A DNA stretch of 64,000 nt from Microbacterium caowuchunii (GTDB taxonomy: Bacteria; Actinomycetota; Actinomycetes; Actinomycetales; Microbacteriaceae): assembly GCF_008727755.1 (NCBI RefSeq), contig NZ_CP044231.1, positions 1,922,001 through 1,986,000 on the forward strand, written 5' to 3'. The notes below the pieces were generated by a model. It did not search any database, was not told the origin of the DNA, and saw nothing but the letters and a program-made list of their open reading frames with translations. Made by a program: the position numbers and the translations under genes. Below, in pieces: positions 25,124-33,673 of this stretch. Each line of letters opens with the position of its first letter. The first letter of the stretch is position 1.

Positions 25124-26425
25124 TTATCCCTCGAACCGGGCTTCGACCGCCTCGCCATGCGCGGGAAGCGCTTCCGCCTGGGCCAGTGTGACGATCGCGT
25201 CGCGCACCTCGGCCAGCGCGGCCCGGTCGTACTCGACGACCTGCTGCGGCCGGAGGAAGGTCGCGGCGGACAGACCCGGCGCATAGCGCGCCTGGCCTCC
25301 GGTGGGAAGGACATGGTTGCTGCCGGCGAGGTAGTCGCCGAGGCTGACCGGCGCGTGGTCACCCACGAACACCGCGCCGGCGTTCACGAACTCGTCCGCC
25401 CGCGGGTCCGCCAGGTGCAGTTCGAGGTGCTCGGGGGCATACGCGTTGCTGAACGCGGTGGCCTGGGCGAGATCGTCCACCAGCACCACCGCGGACTGCG
25501 GACCATCGAACGCCGCGGCGATTCGCGCGGCGTGACGCGTGCGCGGCGCACGCGCGGCGAGCTCCGCGTTCACGGCCGCGGCCAGCTCCGCGGACGGGGT
25601 GACCAGAACGGCGGAGGCCTGCTCGTCGTGTTCCGCCTGGCTGATGAGGTCCGCGGCGACCAGGCGCGGGTCCGCCGTGTCGTCGGCCACGATGAGGATC
25701 TCGGTCGCTCCCGCTTCCGCATCCGTGCCGACGACGCCCGCGACGGCGCGCTTGGCGGCGGCGACGAAGTTGTTGCCCGGGCCGGTGACGACATCCACCG
25801 GGTCGAGCCCGAGCGAGTCGACCCCGTACGCGAAGGCACCGATCGCGCCGGCCCCGCCCATGGCGTAGACCTCGGAGATGCCCAGCAGGCGGGCGGCGGC
25901 GAGGATCACCGGGTGCACGCGGCCGTCCTGGTCGCGCTGAGGAGGCGAGGCGAGCGCGACCACCTCGACGCCCGCGACCTGCGCGGGGACGACGTTCATC
26001 ACGACGCTGGAGGGGTAGACCGCCTTGCCGCCGGGGACGTAGACGCCCACGCGGCGCACGGGCTGCCAGCGCTGGGTGACCCGGGCGCCGGGACCGAGTT
26101 CGGTGACGACCGGTGCCGGCACCTGCGCTGCGGATGCGGCACGCACGCGGACGATCGCCTCTTCGAGTGCCGCGCGCACCTCCGGGTCCAGTCCCGCGAG
26201 CGCGTCGTCCAGGTGCGCGGCGGGAACCCGGATGGCGTGCCCGGAGACTCCGTCGAACTGCTCCGCCTGGGAGCGCAGAGCGTTCTCGCCCTCCGCGGCG
26301 ACGTCGTGCACGATGCGGGCCGCGGTGGTGAGGGCGGAGTCGCGGGCGAGTTCGGCCCGCGGAACGGCGGCCAGAAGCTCGGCCGGGGACAGAGTCCGGC
26401 CCCGGAGATCGATCGTGCGAAGCAT
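25124..26425 (-). CDS. hisD: Histidinol dehydrogenase
   Basis: A 433-residue zinc enzyme that catalyses the last two steps of histidine synthesis (histidinol to histidine with two NAD+). The VGVYVPGGKAVYPSSVVMN NAD-binding run, the VTGPGNNFVAAAKRAV segment, and the QAEHDEQASAVLVT run with zinc/catalytic residues are present. The other his genes are not in the window. The start lies inside a 13-bp inverted repeat and six bases after TAACCT. Confidence 0.96.
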   Translation of the reverse strand: MLRTIDLRGRTLSPAELLAAVPRAELARDSALTTAARIVHDVAAEGENALRSQAEQFDGVSGHAIRVPAAHLDDALAGLDPEVRAALEEAIVRVRAASAAQVPAPVVTELGPGARVTQRWQPVRRVGVYVPGGKAVYPSSVVMNVVPAQVAGVEVVALASPPQRDQDGRVHPVILAAARLLGISEVYAMGGAGAIGAFAYGVDSLGLDPVDVVTGPGNNFVAAAKRAVAGVVGTDAEAGATEILIVADDTADPRLVAADLISQAEHDEQASAVLVTPSAELAAAVNAELAARAPRTRHAARIAAAFDGPQSAVVLVDDLAQATAFSNAYAPEHLELHLADPRADEFVNAGAVFVGDHAPVSLGDYLAGSNHVLPTGGQARYAPGLSAATFLRPQQVVEYDRAALAEVRDAIVTLAQAEALPAHGEAVEARFEG

Positions 26426-26495
26426 GCCTCCAGGTTACCGGCTACGGCGGGGCCCGGTTCCGGGCCCGCGCCGCAGCCGCATCCTGGAGGCATGC
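26422..26495. promoter_or_regulatory. 13-bp inverted repeat covering the hisD start, with inner hairpin
   Basis: GCATGCCTCCAGG (26422-26434) and CCTGGAGGCATGC (26483-26495) are perfectly complementary. The first arm contains, on the minus strand, the end of the TAACCT -10, the GGAGG and the hisD ATG. Between them GGGCCCGG-TT-CCGGGCCC (26450-26467) is a second perfect hairpin. In RNA read through from the upstream gene, the hisD start would be buried. A leaderless transcript beginning at the ATG would lack the second arm. Confidence 0.55.
26432..26437 (-). promoter_or_regulatory. Putative leaderless -10 element (TAACCT) for hisD
   Basis: TAACCT, six bases, then ATG at 26425. The six spacer bases GGAGGC also look like a ribosome-binding site but are too close to the ATG to act well as one. 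Confidence 0.5.
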
Positions 26496-26512
26496 GGGCG
26501 AAGCGGTCGGCG

Positions 26513-27631
26513 TCAGCCGCGCGTGACCCCGGTCACGTCGTGGAGGTAACCGATGCGGCCGTCCTCGTGACGGATGACGAACACTTCACCGCGGTCCTCG
26601 ATGACGAGGGCCCAGGCGGTCGGCCCGACCGTGAACAGCGGGGCACCCGAGTCGTCCAGCACGTCGCGGTCGACCGGGGACAGGGCCCAGAACGGCTGCA
26701 TCGGGTCGTTGGGGGCCGGAGTGGACAGGACCTCCGTGGCCGGCTCCGACTGGTCGCCCTGGAGCTGGTCGACGAAGGCCGAGAACCCGCCGGTGTCGTA
26801 GGCGGACGTGTCGGAGGTGTCGGATGCCTCGGTGGCCTCCGAAGACTGCGGTGCACCCTCGGCGAACGGGTCGCTCTGGGCATACGGGGCGCCCTCTCCG
26901 TACGAGGTGCCGTCGGCATACGGGGCACCCGCGTACGGGGCACCCTCGGGGTGTGTCGCACCCGTGGCGGGGACGGCGGCGGGCACGGCCGCTGCGTCCG
27001 GAGCGGGCGCATCGTGCGCTGCCGGACGAGGACGCTCGCGCAGCGGGCGCGGCGCGACCGCGCGCAACGGACGGGCGTTGCGGTGAGCGGGGATCTCGGT
27101 GCGCCCGATGAAGTCGTCGCGCATGACGGGCAGCAGGGGCCCGAACACGGTGAGGGCCACGCCCGCCAGCATCAGCACCAGCTCCGCCCACGGCACCCAG
27201 GAGTGCACCCACAGACCGGTCTCCGCGCCGAAGGCGATGATGTCCCAGACCATCTGGAGCCACACCATGGCCGCGACCGAGAAGGCCACAGAGGCGAACT
27301 GGTCGATGCCCAGCGATCCGACCCGGCGGATGCCCTGCGGCGAGAGACGGCGCAGGACGATGAGGAACACCGCGACGGTCGGCACGCCGATCGTCAGCAC
27401 CCAGAGCAGCCCGGAGGTCCAGACGGAGGCGAAGTCGACGGCGCGCAGCGAGAAGAACGAGAAGAGGAACGCGAGGACCCAGATCCCGACGAGGGCCACT
27501 TCGCGGATGGAGAAGGGTCCGACGCCGTACTGCACGGGCGGTTCGGACTCGGAGCGTTCGGCGACGTCGGGCTCGCCGATCCCGTCCTCGAGGGGCGGAT
27601 CGGGATGGCGGGGGGATTGTTCGTCGGACAT
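26513..27631 (-). CDS. Four-helix membrane protein with Ala/Pro/Tyr-rich repeats and C-terminal soluble domain
   Basis: A 372-residue protein I do not recognise. An acidic N-terminus (MSDEQSPRHP) is followed by four transmembrane helices between about residues 44 and 165. Next is a proline/alanine-rich linker with imperfect GAPYA repeats (around residues 225-260) and an acidic Ser/Thr stretch. A conserved-looking C-terminal domain follows (about 290-372), containing LFTVGPTAWALVIEDRGEVFVIRHEDGRIGYLHDVTGV. The ATG at 27631 has a GGAAGGAAG ribosome-binding site. It sits between dnaE and hisD on the same strand. Membrane anchoring of a small sensory or binding domain is an inference. Confidence 0.75.
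   Translation of the reverse strand: MSDEQSPRHPDPPLEDGIGEPDVAERSESEPPVQYGVGPFSIREVALVGIWVLAFLFSFFSLRAVDFASVWTSGLLWVLTIGVPTVAVFLIVLRRLSPQGIRRVGSLGIDQFASVAFSVAAMVWLQMVWDIIAFGAETGLWVHSWVPWAELVLMLAGVALTVFGPLLPVMRDDFIGRTEIPAHRNARPLRAVAPRPLRERPRPAAHDAPAPDAAAVPAAVPATGATHPEGAPYAGAPYADGTSYGEGAPYAQSDPFAEGAPQSSEATEASDTSDTSAYDTGGFSAFVDQLQGDQSEPATEVLSTPAPNDPMQPFWALSPVDRDVLDDSGAPLFTVGPTAWALVIEDRGEVFVIRHEDGRIGYLHDVTGVTRG
26880..26950. repeat. Short tandem repeat coding for GAPYA units
   Basis: The words TACGGGGC(A/G)CC recur several times within about 70 bases (for example near 26883, 26919 and 26934) and encode GAPYA-like pentapeptides in the linker of the membrane protein. Such repeats can vary in number by replication slippage. 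Confidence 0.6.
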
Positions 27632-27717
27632 GTCGCTTCCTTCCGGGCACGAGGCCCACGGGTTGGGCGAAGTAGGTTCGATCCTAACCACGGTCACCGA
27701 CGGCGACCATGAGCGAC

Positions 27718-30700
27718 TCAGCCCAGGCAGTTCGGGCCGAGCAGGCCCTTGAGATCGCCGAAGAGATCCGCGCTCACCGACACCGGGTGCGGGACCTCGA
27801 AGATCTTGGCCATGCCGTCGCGGTGGAGCTTCAGGGTCACCTCGGTGTCGCCGCGGTGACGGCGCAGCACCGCCGCGAGATCCTCCACGACGCTCTGGGT
27901 CGCGCGCTGCTCCGGCATCACGAGCACGAGGGCGCCGGCCGCATCCACCGCCCCGAGATCCGGCGAGAAACAGCTCTGCGCGTGCAGGTTCATCCCATCG
28001 TCACGGCGGGACACCCGGCCACGGACGACGAGGATGGAGTCGGCCACGAGCTGCGACTGGAACTCGAGATACGTCTTGCCCATGAACATCACGGTGATCT
28101 CGCCGTTGAAGTCCTCGACGGTGATCATGCCGTACGGATTGCCGCTCGCCTTGGCCACGCGGTGCTGCACGTTCGTGACGAGCCCGGCGATCGTGACCTG
28201 CTCTCCGTCGGGGAGGTCCTCGGAGGCCAACAGGTCGTGGATACCGATGGACGCGTGCTTCGCGAGCGGGATCTCGAGCCCCGCGAGGGGGTGATCGGAC
28301 ACGTACAGGCCCAGCATCTCGCGTTCGAAAGCGAGCTTGTCCTTCTTGGTCCACTCCGGACGTTCGGGAACCTTGGTCACCTGCTGCGGCTCGTCCCACA
28401 GGCTGTCGAAGTCGAACCCGACCTCGCCGTGCGCCTCCCGGCGCTTGTCCAGCACGGCCTGCTCGGTGGCGTCCTCGTGGATCTCCAGGAGCGCCCGGCG
28501 GGTGTTGCCGAGCGAGTCGAACGCCCCCGCCTTGATGAGGGATTCCACCGTGCGCTTGTTCGCGACGTGCACGGGCACCTTGTTCAGGAAGTCGTGGAAC
28601 GACGTGAACCGGCTCTCGGCGCGTGCCTCGATGATCGACTCGACGACGTTCGATCCGACGTTGCGCACCGCGCCGAGCCCGAAGCGGATGTCCTCGCCGA
28701 CGGCCGCGAAGTACTTGATGGACTCCCCCACGTCCGGCGGGAGGACCTTGATCCCCATCCGTCGGCACTCGTTGAGGTAGATCGCCATCTTGTCCTTGGA
28801 GTCGCCGACGCTCGTGAGCAGCGCCGCCATGTACTCGGCGGGATAGTGCGCTTTGAGGTAGGCCGTCCAGTACGACACGAGGCCGTAGGCCGCGGAGTGC
28901 GCCTTGTTGAAGGCGTAGTCCGAGAAGGGCAGGAGGATCTCCCAGAGCTTCTGCACGGCCTCGTCCGAGTAGCCGTTGGCGTGCATGCCCGCCTGGAACC
29001 CGGCGAACTGCTTGTCCAGCTCGGACTTCTTCTTCTTACCCATCGCGCGGCGCAGGATGTCGGCCTGGCCGAGGCTGAATCCGGCGACCCGCTGCGCGAT
29101 CGCCATCACCTGCTCCTGGTAGATGATGAGGCCGTAGCTGGTGTTCAGGATGTCGGCGAGCGACTCCCGGAACTCCTCGTGGATCGGCGTGATCTCCTGC
29201 TGCCCGTTCTTGCGCAGCGCGTAGTTGATGTGCGAGTTCGCGCCCATGGGGCCGGGGCGGTAGAGCGCGATGACGGCCGAGATGTCCTCGAAGTTGTCCG
29301 GCTTCATGAGACGCAGCAGCGACCGCATCGGGCCGCCGTCGAGCTGGAAGACACCCAGCGTGTCTCCGCGGGAGAGCAGCTCGTAGGACGCCTGGTCGTC
29401 GAGGGTCAGATCCTCCAGCACGAGCGGGAAGCCGCGGTTGGCGGCGATGTTGTCGAGCGCATCGTTGATGATCGTGAGGTTGCGCAGCCCCAGGAAGTCC
29501 ATCTTGATGAGCCCGAGCGACTCGCACGCCGGGTAGTCGAACTGGGTGACGATCTGGCCGTCCTGCTCGCGGCGCATGATCGGGATGATGTCGATCAGCG
29601 GATCGCTGGACATGATCACACCCGCGGCGTGCACGCCCCACTGGCGCTTCAGGTTCTCCAGGCCCACCGCCGTGTCGAACACGGTCTTGGCCTCGGGGTC
29701 GGTCTCGATGACGCTCCGGAACTCGGACGCCTCCTTGTACCGGGGGTGCTGGGGGTCGAACATGCCGTCCAGCGGCATGTCCTTGCCCATCACGGCCGGC
29801 GGCATCGCCTTGGTCAGCCGGTCCCCCATGCTGAACGGGAACCCGAGCACGCGCCCGGCATCCTTCAGCGCCTGCTTGGCCTTGATCGTGCCGTAGGTGA
29901 CGATCTGCGCGACACGCTCGTCGCCGTACTTCTCCGTGACGTACTGGATCACCTCGGCGCGCCGGCGGTCGTCGAAGTCGACGTCGAAGTCGGGCATCGA
30001 GACGCGGTCCGGGTTCAGGAAGCGCTCGAAGATGAGGCCGTGCTGGAGCGGATCGAGGTCGGTGATCTTCATGGCGTAGGCGGCCATGGACCCGGCGCCG
30101 GACCCACGCCCGGGACCCACCCGGATCCCGTTCTTCTTCGCCCAGTTGATGAAGTCGGCGACGACGAGGAAGTAGCCCGGGAAGCCCATCTGCACGATGA
30201 CCTCGGTCTCGTACTCCGCCTGACGGCGCACGTCCTCGGGGATGCCGTTCGGGTAGCGCTCGTTGAGGCCGTTCTCGACCTCCTTGATGAACCAGGACTC
30301 CTCGGTCTCGCCGTCCGGCACGGGGAAGCGCGGCATGTAGTTCGCGCTGGTGTTGAACTCGACGTTGCACCGCTCGGCGATCAGCAGCGTGTTGTCGCAT
30401 GCCTCCGGGTGGTCGCGGAAGATCTGCCGCATCTCGGCCGGGGACTTGATGTAGTAGCCGTCGCCGTCGAACTTGAAACGCTTGGGATCGTCGAGCGTCG
30501 ATCCGGACTGCACGCACAGGAGCGCCGCGTGGCTGGTGGAGTCGTGCTGGTGCGTGTAGTGCGAGTCGTTCGTCGCGACGAGCGGGATGTCGAGATCCTT
30601 CGACAGCCGCAGGAGATCCGTCATCACGCGCCGCTCGATGGACAGCCCGTGGTCCATGATCTCGGCGAAGTAGTTCTCCTTGCCGAAGATGTCCTGGAAC

Positions 30701-31230
30701 TCGGCGGCTGCAGCACGCGCAGCGTCGTACTGACCGAGGCGGAGCCGGGTCTGCACTTCGCCGGAGGGGCATCCGGTGGTCGCGATGAGCCCTGTGGAAT
30801 AGGTCTGCAGGAGTTCGCGGTCCATGCGCGGCTTGAAGTAGTACCCCTCGATGCTGGCCTTGGAGGACAGCCGGAAGAGGTTGTGCATGCCCTCGCTGGT
30901 CTGCGAGAGCAGGGTCATGTGCGTGTACGCACCGGAGCCGGAGACGTCGTCGCCGGACTGCTCGGGGCTCCCCCAGCGCACGCGGGACTTGTCGGAGCGG
31001 TGGGTCCCGGGGGTGACGTAGGCCTCGATCCCCACGATGGGGTTGATGCCCGCGGCCTTCGCGGTCTTGTAGAACTCGTAAGCGGCGAACGTGTTGCCGT
31101 GGTCCGTGACCGCGATGGCGGGCATCCCGAGCCGGGACGCCTCCTGCACCATGGGACCGATACGGGCGGCTCCGTCGAGCATCGAGTACTCGCTGTGCAC
31201 GTGAAGGTGTACGAAGGAGTCTGCTGCCAC
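27718..31230 (-). CDS. dnaE: DNA polymerase III alpha subunit
   Basis: The 1170-residue replicative polymerase (DnaE1 type). An N-terminal PHP domain (FVHLHVHSEYSMLDGA) is followed by the polymerase core with the catalytic acidic run PDFDVDFDDRRR, HhH elements, and a C-terminal OB-fold (VTIAGLVTNVQHRV...FMGKTY). Full length, no frame disruption. It starts with GTG at 31230, six bases after TAGACT. In many actinobacteria dnaE is followed closely by rluD and lspA; here two extra genes and three repeat copies lie between. Confidence 0.98.
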   Translation of the reverse strand: MAADSFVHLHVHSEYSMLDGAARIGPMVQEASRLGMPAIAVTDHGNTFAAYEFYKTAKAAGINPIVGIEAYVTPGTHRSDKSRVRWGSPEQSGDDVSGSGAYTHMTLLSQTSEGMHNLFRLSSKASIEGYYFKPRMDRELLQTYSTGLIATTGCPSGEVQTRLRLGQYDAARAAAAEFQDIFGKENYFAEIMDHGLSIERRVMTDLLRLSKDLDIPLVATNDSHYTHQHDSTSHAALLCVQSGSTLDDPKRFKFDGDGYYIKSPAEMRQIFRDHPEACDNTLLIAERCNVEFNTSANYMPRFPVPDGETEESWFIKEVENGLNERYPNGIPEDVRRQAEYETEVIVQMGFPGYFLVVADFINWAKKNGIRVGPGRGSGAGSMAAYAMKITDLDPLQHGLIFERFLNPDRVSMPDFDVDFDDRRRAEVIQYVTEKYGDERVAQIVTYGTIKAKQALKDAGRVLGFPFSMGDRLTKAMPPAVMGKDMPLDGMFDPQHPRYKEASEFRSVIETDPEAKTVFDTAVGLENLKRQWGVHAAGVIMSSDPLIDIIPIMRREQDGQIVTQFDYPACESLGLIKMDFLGLRNLTIINDALDNIAANRGFPLVLEDLTLDDQASYELLSRGDTLGVFQLDGGPMRSLLRLMKPDNFEDISAVIALYRPGPMGANSHINYALRKNGQQEITPIHEEFRESLADILNTSYGLIIYQEQVMAIAQRVAGFSLGQADILRRAMGKKKKSELDKQFAGFQAGMHANGYSDEAVQKLWEILLPFSDYAFNKAHSAAYGLVSYWTAYLKAHYPAEYMAALLTSVGDSKDKMAIYLNECRRMGIKVLPPDVGESIKYFAAVGEDIRFGLGAVRNVGSNVVESIIEARAESRFTSFHDFLNKVPVHVANKRTVESLIKAGAFDSLGNTRRALLEIHEDATEQAVLDKRREAHGEVGFDFDSLWDEPQQVTKVPERPEWTKKDKLAFEREMLGLYVSDHPLAGLEIPLAKHASIGIHDLLASEDLPDGEQVTIAGLVTNVQHRVAKASGNPYGMITVEDFNGEITVMFMGKTYLEFQSQLVADSILVVRGRVSRRDDGMNLHAQSCFSPDLGAVDAAGALVLVMPEQRATQSVVEDLAAVLRRHRGDTEVTLKLHRDGMAKIFEVPHPVSVSADLFGDLKGLLGPNCLG

Positions 31231-31236
31231 CCCTCG

Positions 31237-31242
31237 AGTCTA
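31237..31242 (-). promoter_or_regulatory. Putative leaderless -10 element (TAGACT) for dnaE
   Basis: TAGACT, exactly six bases, then the GTG at 31230 on the minus strand. There is no Shine-Dalgarno sequence, consistent with leaderless translation of the replicative polymerase. Confidence 0.6.
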
Positions 31243-31321
31243 CGTTCGGCCACCCCCGCGGGCGGGCCCGGTGTGTCGCCCCGGCCCGTTCTCCCTTCCC
31301 CTTACCCCTCCCCCTTTTTCC

Positions 31322-31392
31322 CGCGACACTGCATCCTGCGCACGAGACAGCGCGTGGCTGCATCCGTCTCGTGGTTGCCCTGCAGTCTCGCG
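31322..31392 (+). repeat. 71-bp doubly palindromic intergenic repeat, copy 2
   Basis: Same 12-7-33-7-12 layout as copy 1, with one mismatch in the left terminal repeat (CGCGACACTGCA). It lies in the divergent promoter region between dnaE and the NUDIX gene, ending 23 bases before the NUDIX -10. The plus-strand orientation is the same as in all other copies. Confidence 0.9.
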
Positions 31393-31414
31393 GGATCCCC
31401 GGGGGCGCCGGCGC

Positions 31415-31420
31415 TACCGT
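31415..31420 (+). promoter_or_regulatory. Putative leaderless -10 element (TACCGT) for the NUDIX gene
   Basis: TACCGT, six bases (GGACGG), then ATG at 31427. The same TACCGT hexamer and spacing precede the lipoprotein gene at 6128. Confidence 0.55.
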
Positions 31421-31426
31421 GGACGG

Positions 31427-31897
31427 ATGGCCACCCCGGACTTCATCCTCGAACTGCGCCGCATGGTCGGCACCCATCCCCTCACGCTCACCGGCGTGAC
31501 CGCCGTGATCGTGCGGGGCGATCGGGTCCTGCTCGGTCGCCGCGTCGACAACGGCGCCCTCACCCCCATCACCGGGATCGTGGACCCGCACGAGGAGCCG
31601 GCGGATGCGGCGCGCCGCGAGGCTCTCGAAGAGGCCGCGGTCACCATCCGGGTGGACCGCCTGGCGTGGGTGCACCAGATCCCGCGGGTGACCTACGAGA
31701 ACGGCGACCGGACCGACTACCTCGACCTCACGTTCCGCTGCACCTGGCTCTCCGGCGACCCCTACCCCGCGGACGGGGAGATGACGGAGGTCGGCTGGTT
31801 CCCCTTCGACGACCTCGGCGAGGTGGATGCGGATATGCGCGAGCGGATCGCGATGGCCCTGCAGGACGGGCCCTCGCGTTTCGAGGGCGGACGCTGA
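31427..31897 (+). CDS. NUDIX hydrolase
   Basis: A 156-residue NUDIX domain. The box begins G50, has E56 at the right distance, then REALEE (64-69), and ends AAV. The consensus GU pair at the end is therefore replaced by A71-V72, a small departure that need not abolish activity because the RE and EE metal-binding residues are intact. It hydrolyses a nucleoside diphosphate linked to some moiety; the substrate is unknown. It is bracketed by two copies of the 71-bp repeat and inserted between dnaE and rluD. Confidence 0.88.
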   Translation: MATPDFILELRRMVGTHPLTLTGVTAVIVRGDRVLLGRRVDNGALTPITGIVDPHEEPADAARREALEEAAVTIRVDRLAWVHQIPRVTYENGDRTDYLDLTFRCTWLSGDPYPADGEMTEVGWFPFDDLGEVDADMRERIAMALQDGPSRFEGGR

Positions 31898-31915
31898 CCG
31901 GACGGCCCTCGCTCC

Positions 31916-31986
31916 CGCGAGACTGCACGCACGCGACGAGACTGCGGCTGGTTACGTCCGTCTCGTGGTGTGCCTGCAGTCTCGCG
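31916..31986 (+). repeat. 71-bp doubly palindromic intergenic repeat, copy 3
   Basis: Perfect terminal 12-bp arms. The inner core is close to copy 1 (both share CGGCTGGTTACGTCCG and the same 7-base right spacer), with GACGAGACTGCG in place of CACGAGACAGCG. It lies between the convergent NUDIX and GNAT genes, 19 bases after the NUDIX stop. Confidence 0.9.
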
Positions 31987-32054
31987 GGCTGAACGCACCT
32001 CGCACGACAGCGGCTCCGCGCGGCCGCGGGCGCGCGCGCGGCGGGGGGCGGAGG

Positions 32055-32624
32055 TCAGCCCAGGTCCAGGCGCATCAGTACCCGGGGGAACCCGTTCAGC
32101 ACCGAGTCCGTGCGGGCCGCCTGGCGGAAGCCGGCCTGCTCGAACAGGGCCTTCGTCCCCACGTACGCCATGGTCAGATCGACCTTCGCGCCGCGGTTGT
32201 CGACCGGATAGCCCTCGATCGCCGGCGCCCCCTCGGCGCGCGCGAACTCGACTGCCCCGTCCAGCAGCCGATGGGAGATCCCCTGACCGCGATGACCGGG
32301 GCGCACGCGGATGCACCACGCGCTCCAGACATCCCGGTCGTCGAGTCGTGGGATCCTCCGGTTGCGTGCGAACGACGTGTCGGCCCGGCGGTGCACGGCC
32401 GCCCAGCCGACCACATCCGCGCCGTCGTAGGCCAGGACGCCGGGCGCTCCCCCGGCCAGCAGATCCCGCACCCGCTCGCCGCGGGCCGTGCCGGTCAGCG
32501 CGCGGTTCTCACCGCTCGGCAGCCGATAGCTCAGGCACCAGCACACGTTCGCGTCGGGACGCCGTGGTCCCACCATCGTGCGGATGTCCTCGAACGATGT
32601 GGCAGGGCGCACCGTGATCGTCAT
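32055..32624 (-). CDS. GNAT family N-acetyltransferase
   Basis: A 189-residue acetyltransferase. The acetyl-CoA pyrophosphate loop is seen in CIRVRPGHRGQGISHRLLDG (about residues 108-127). The C-terminal ALFEQAGFRQAART motif is typical of the fold. The N-terminal third (VGPRRPDANVCWCLSYR) matches a subgroup of GNATs with a CWC-type segment seen in actinobacteria. The acceptor is unknown. The ATG at 32624 is used; further upstream the frame runs into repeat copy 4. It is flanked by repeat copies 3 and 4. Confidence 0.85.
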   Translation of the reverse strand: MTITVRPATSFEDIRTMVGPRRPDANVCWCLSYRLPSGENRALTGTARGERVRDLLAGGAPGVLAYDGADVVGWAAVHRRADTSFARNRRIPRLDDRDVWSAWCIRVRPGHRGQGISHRLLDGAVEFARAEGAPAIEGYPVDNRGAKVDLTMAYVGTKALFEQAGFRQAARTDSVLNGFPRVLMRLDLG

Positions 32625-32654
32625 GCCGATACTGTGCCACCGCCCCGCAGAACG

Positions 32655-32725
32655 CGCGAGACTGCATCCTGCGCACGAGACAGCGCGTGAACACGTCCGT
32701 CTCGTGCCGTGCATGCAGTCTCGCG
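32655..32725 (+). repeat. 71-bp doubly palindromic intergenic repeat, copy 4
   Basis: Perfect 12-bp terminal arms. The left 7-base spacer (TCCTGCG) is identical to that of copy 2, and the core begins CACGAGACAGCGCGTG. It lies between rluD and the GNAT gene, both on the minus strand. Length is exactly 71 bases. Confidence 0.9.
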
Positions 32726-32751
32726 GGAGAAGAACCGCGGGACCGCGGGGG

Positions 32752-33672
32752 TCACTCCCCGCGGAGAACCGCCAGCGCGTGGGCGAGGTCGGCAGGATAC
32801 GGCGACGTGAAGGTCACCCACTCCCCCGTTCCCGGGTGAGTGAAGGACAGTTCGTGGGCGTGCAGCCACTGCCGGGTGAGACCCAGCCGTGCCGAAAGCG
32901 TGGGGTCGCTGCCGTACAGCGGGTCGCCGACGCACGGATGCCGGTGCGCGGCCATGTGCACGCGGATCTGGTGTGTGCGCCCGGTCTCCAGATGCACCTC
33001 GAGCAACGACGCACCGGGGAACGCCTCGAGCGTCTCGTAATGGGTGACCGAGTCCTTGCCCTCGGGGCGGACGGCGAACTTCCACGAGTGCGAGGGATGC
33101 CGGCCGATGGGGGCGTCGATCGTACCGGCGAGCGGATCCGGATGCCCCTGCACCACCGTGTGGTAGATCTTCTCCACCTCACGTTCCTTGAACGCGCGCT
33201 TGAGCGCCGTGTACGCCGTCTCGCTCTTCGCGACGACCATGAGCCCGCTGGTTCCGACGTCGAGCCGGTGGACGACGCCCTGCCGCTCCGCGGCGCCCGT
33301 CGTGGCGATCCGGAACCCGGCGGCGGCCAGCGCGCCGAGCACCGTGGGCCCCTCCCAGCCGAGCGACGGATGCGCCGCCACGCCGGCAGGCTTGTCCACC
33401 ACGACGATGTCGTCGTCGTCGTACGCGATGCCGAGATCGGGCACCGCGAGCGGAACGATCTCGGGCTCCCGCTTGGGCGTCCACTCCACGGAGAGCCAGC
33501 CACCGGCGCGCAGGCGGTCGGATCTGCCGATCTCCCGGCCGTCGAGCGTCACGCCGCCCGCATCGGCGATATCCGCCGCGAATGTGCGCGAGAAGCCGAG
33601 CATCTTGGCCAGGGCGGCGTCGACACGGACACCGTCGAGCCCGTCCGGGACGGGCAGCGAACGCGTCTCCAT
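32752..33672 (-). CDS. rluD: Ribosomal large subunit pseudouridine synthase (RluD family)
   Basis: A 306-residue RluA/RluD-family enzyme with an N-terminal S4-like RNA-binding domain (residues 10-65, [26 protein letters not shown]) and a catalytic domain. That domain contains [12 protein letters not shown] and the [15 protein letters not shown] motif with the nucleophilic aspartate. It isomerises uridines in 23S rRNA; RluD rather than RluC specificity is inferred from context next to lspA. The ATG at 33672 lies one base after the lspA stop. Confidence 0.92.
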   Translation of the reverse strand: METRSLPVPDGLDGVRVDAALAKMLGFSRTFAADIADAGGVTLDGREIGRSDRLRAGGWLSVEWTPKREPEIVPLAVPDLGIAYDDDDIVVVDKPAGVAAHPSLGWEGPTVLGALAAAGFRIATTGAAERQGVVHRLDVGTSGLMVVAKSETAYTALKRAFKEREVEKIYHTVVQGHPDPLAGTIDAPIGRHPSHSWKFAVRPEGKDSVTHYETLEAFPGASLLEVHLETGRTHQIRVHMAAHRHPCVGDPLYGSDPTLSARLGLTRQWLHAHELSFTHPGTGEWVTFTSPYPADLAHALAVLRGE

Positions 33673-33673
33673 G

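Noticed and set aside
27709..31992. 1427-codon open frame antisense to dnaE
   Set aside because: It is a by-product of GC-rich third positions; dnaE on the minus strand has every expected motif. The last part of the frame runs through repeats and the NUDIX gene in the wrong frame.
31322..32725. Composite insertion sequence or transposon ends
   Set aside because: No transposase frame lies between the copies, no target duplications can be seen, and all copies have the same orientation, so a classical element is not supported.
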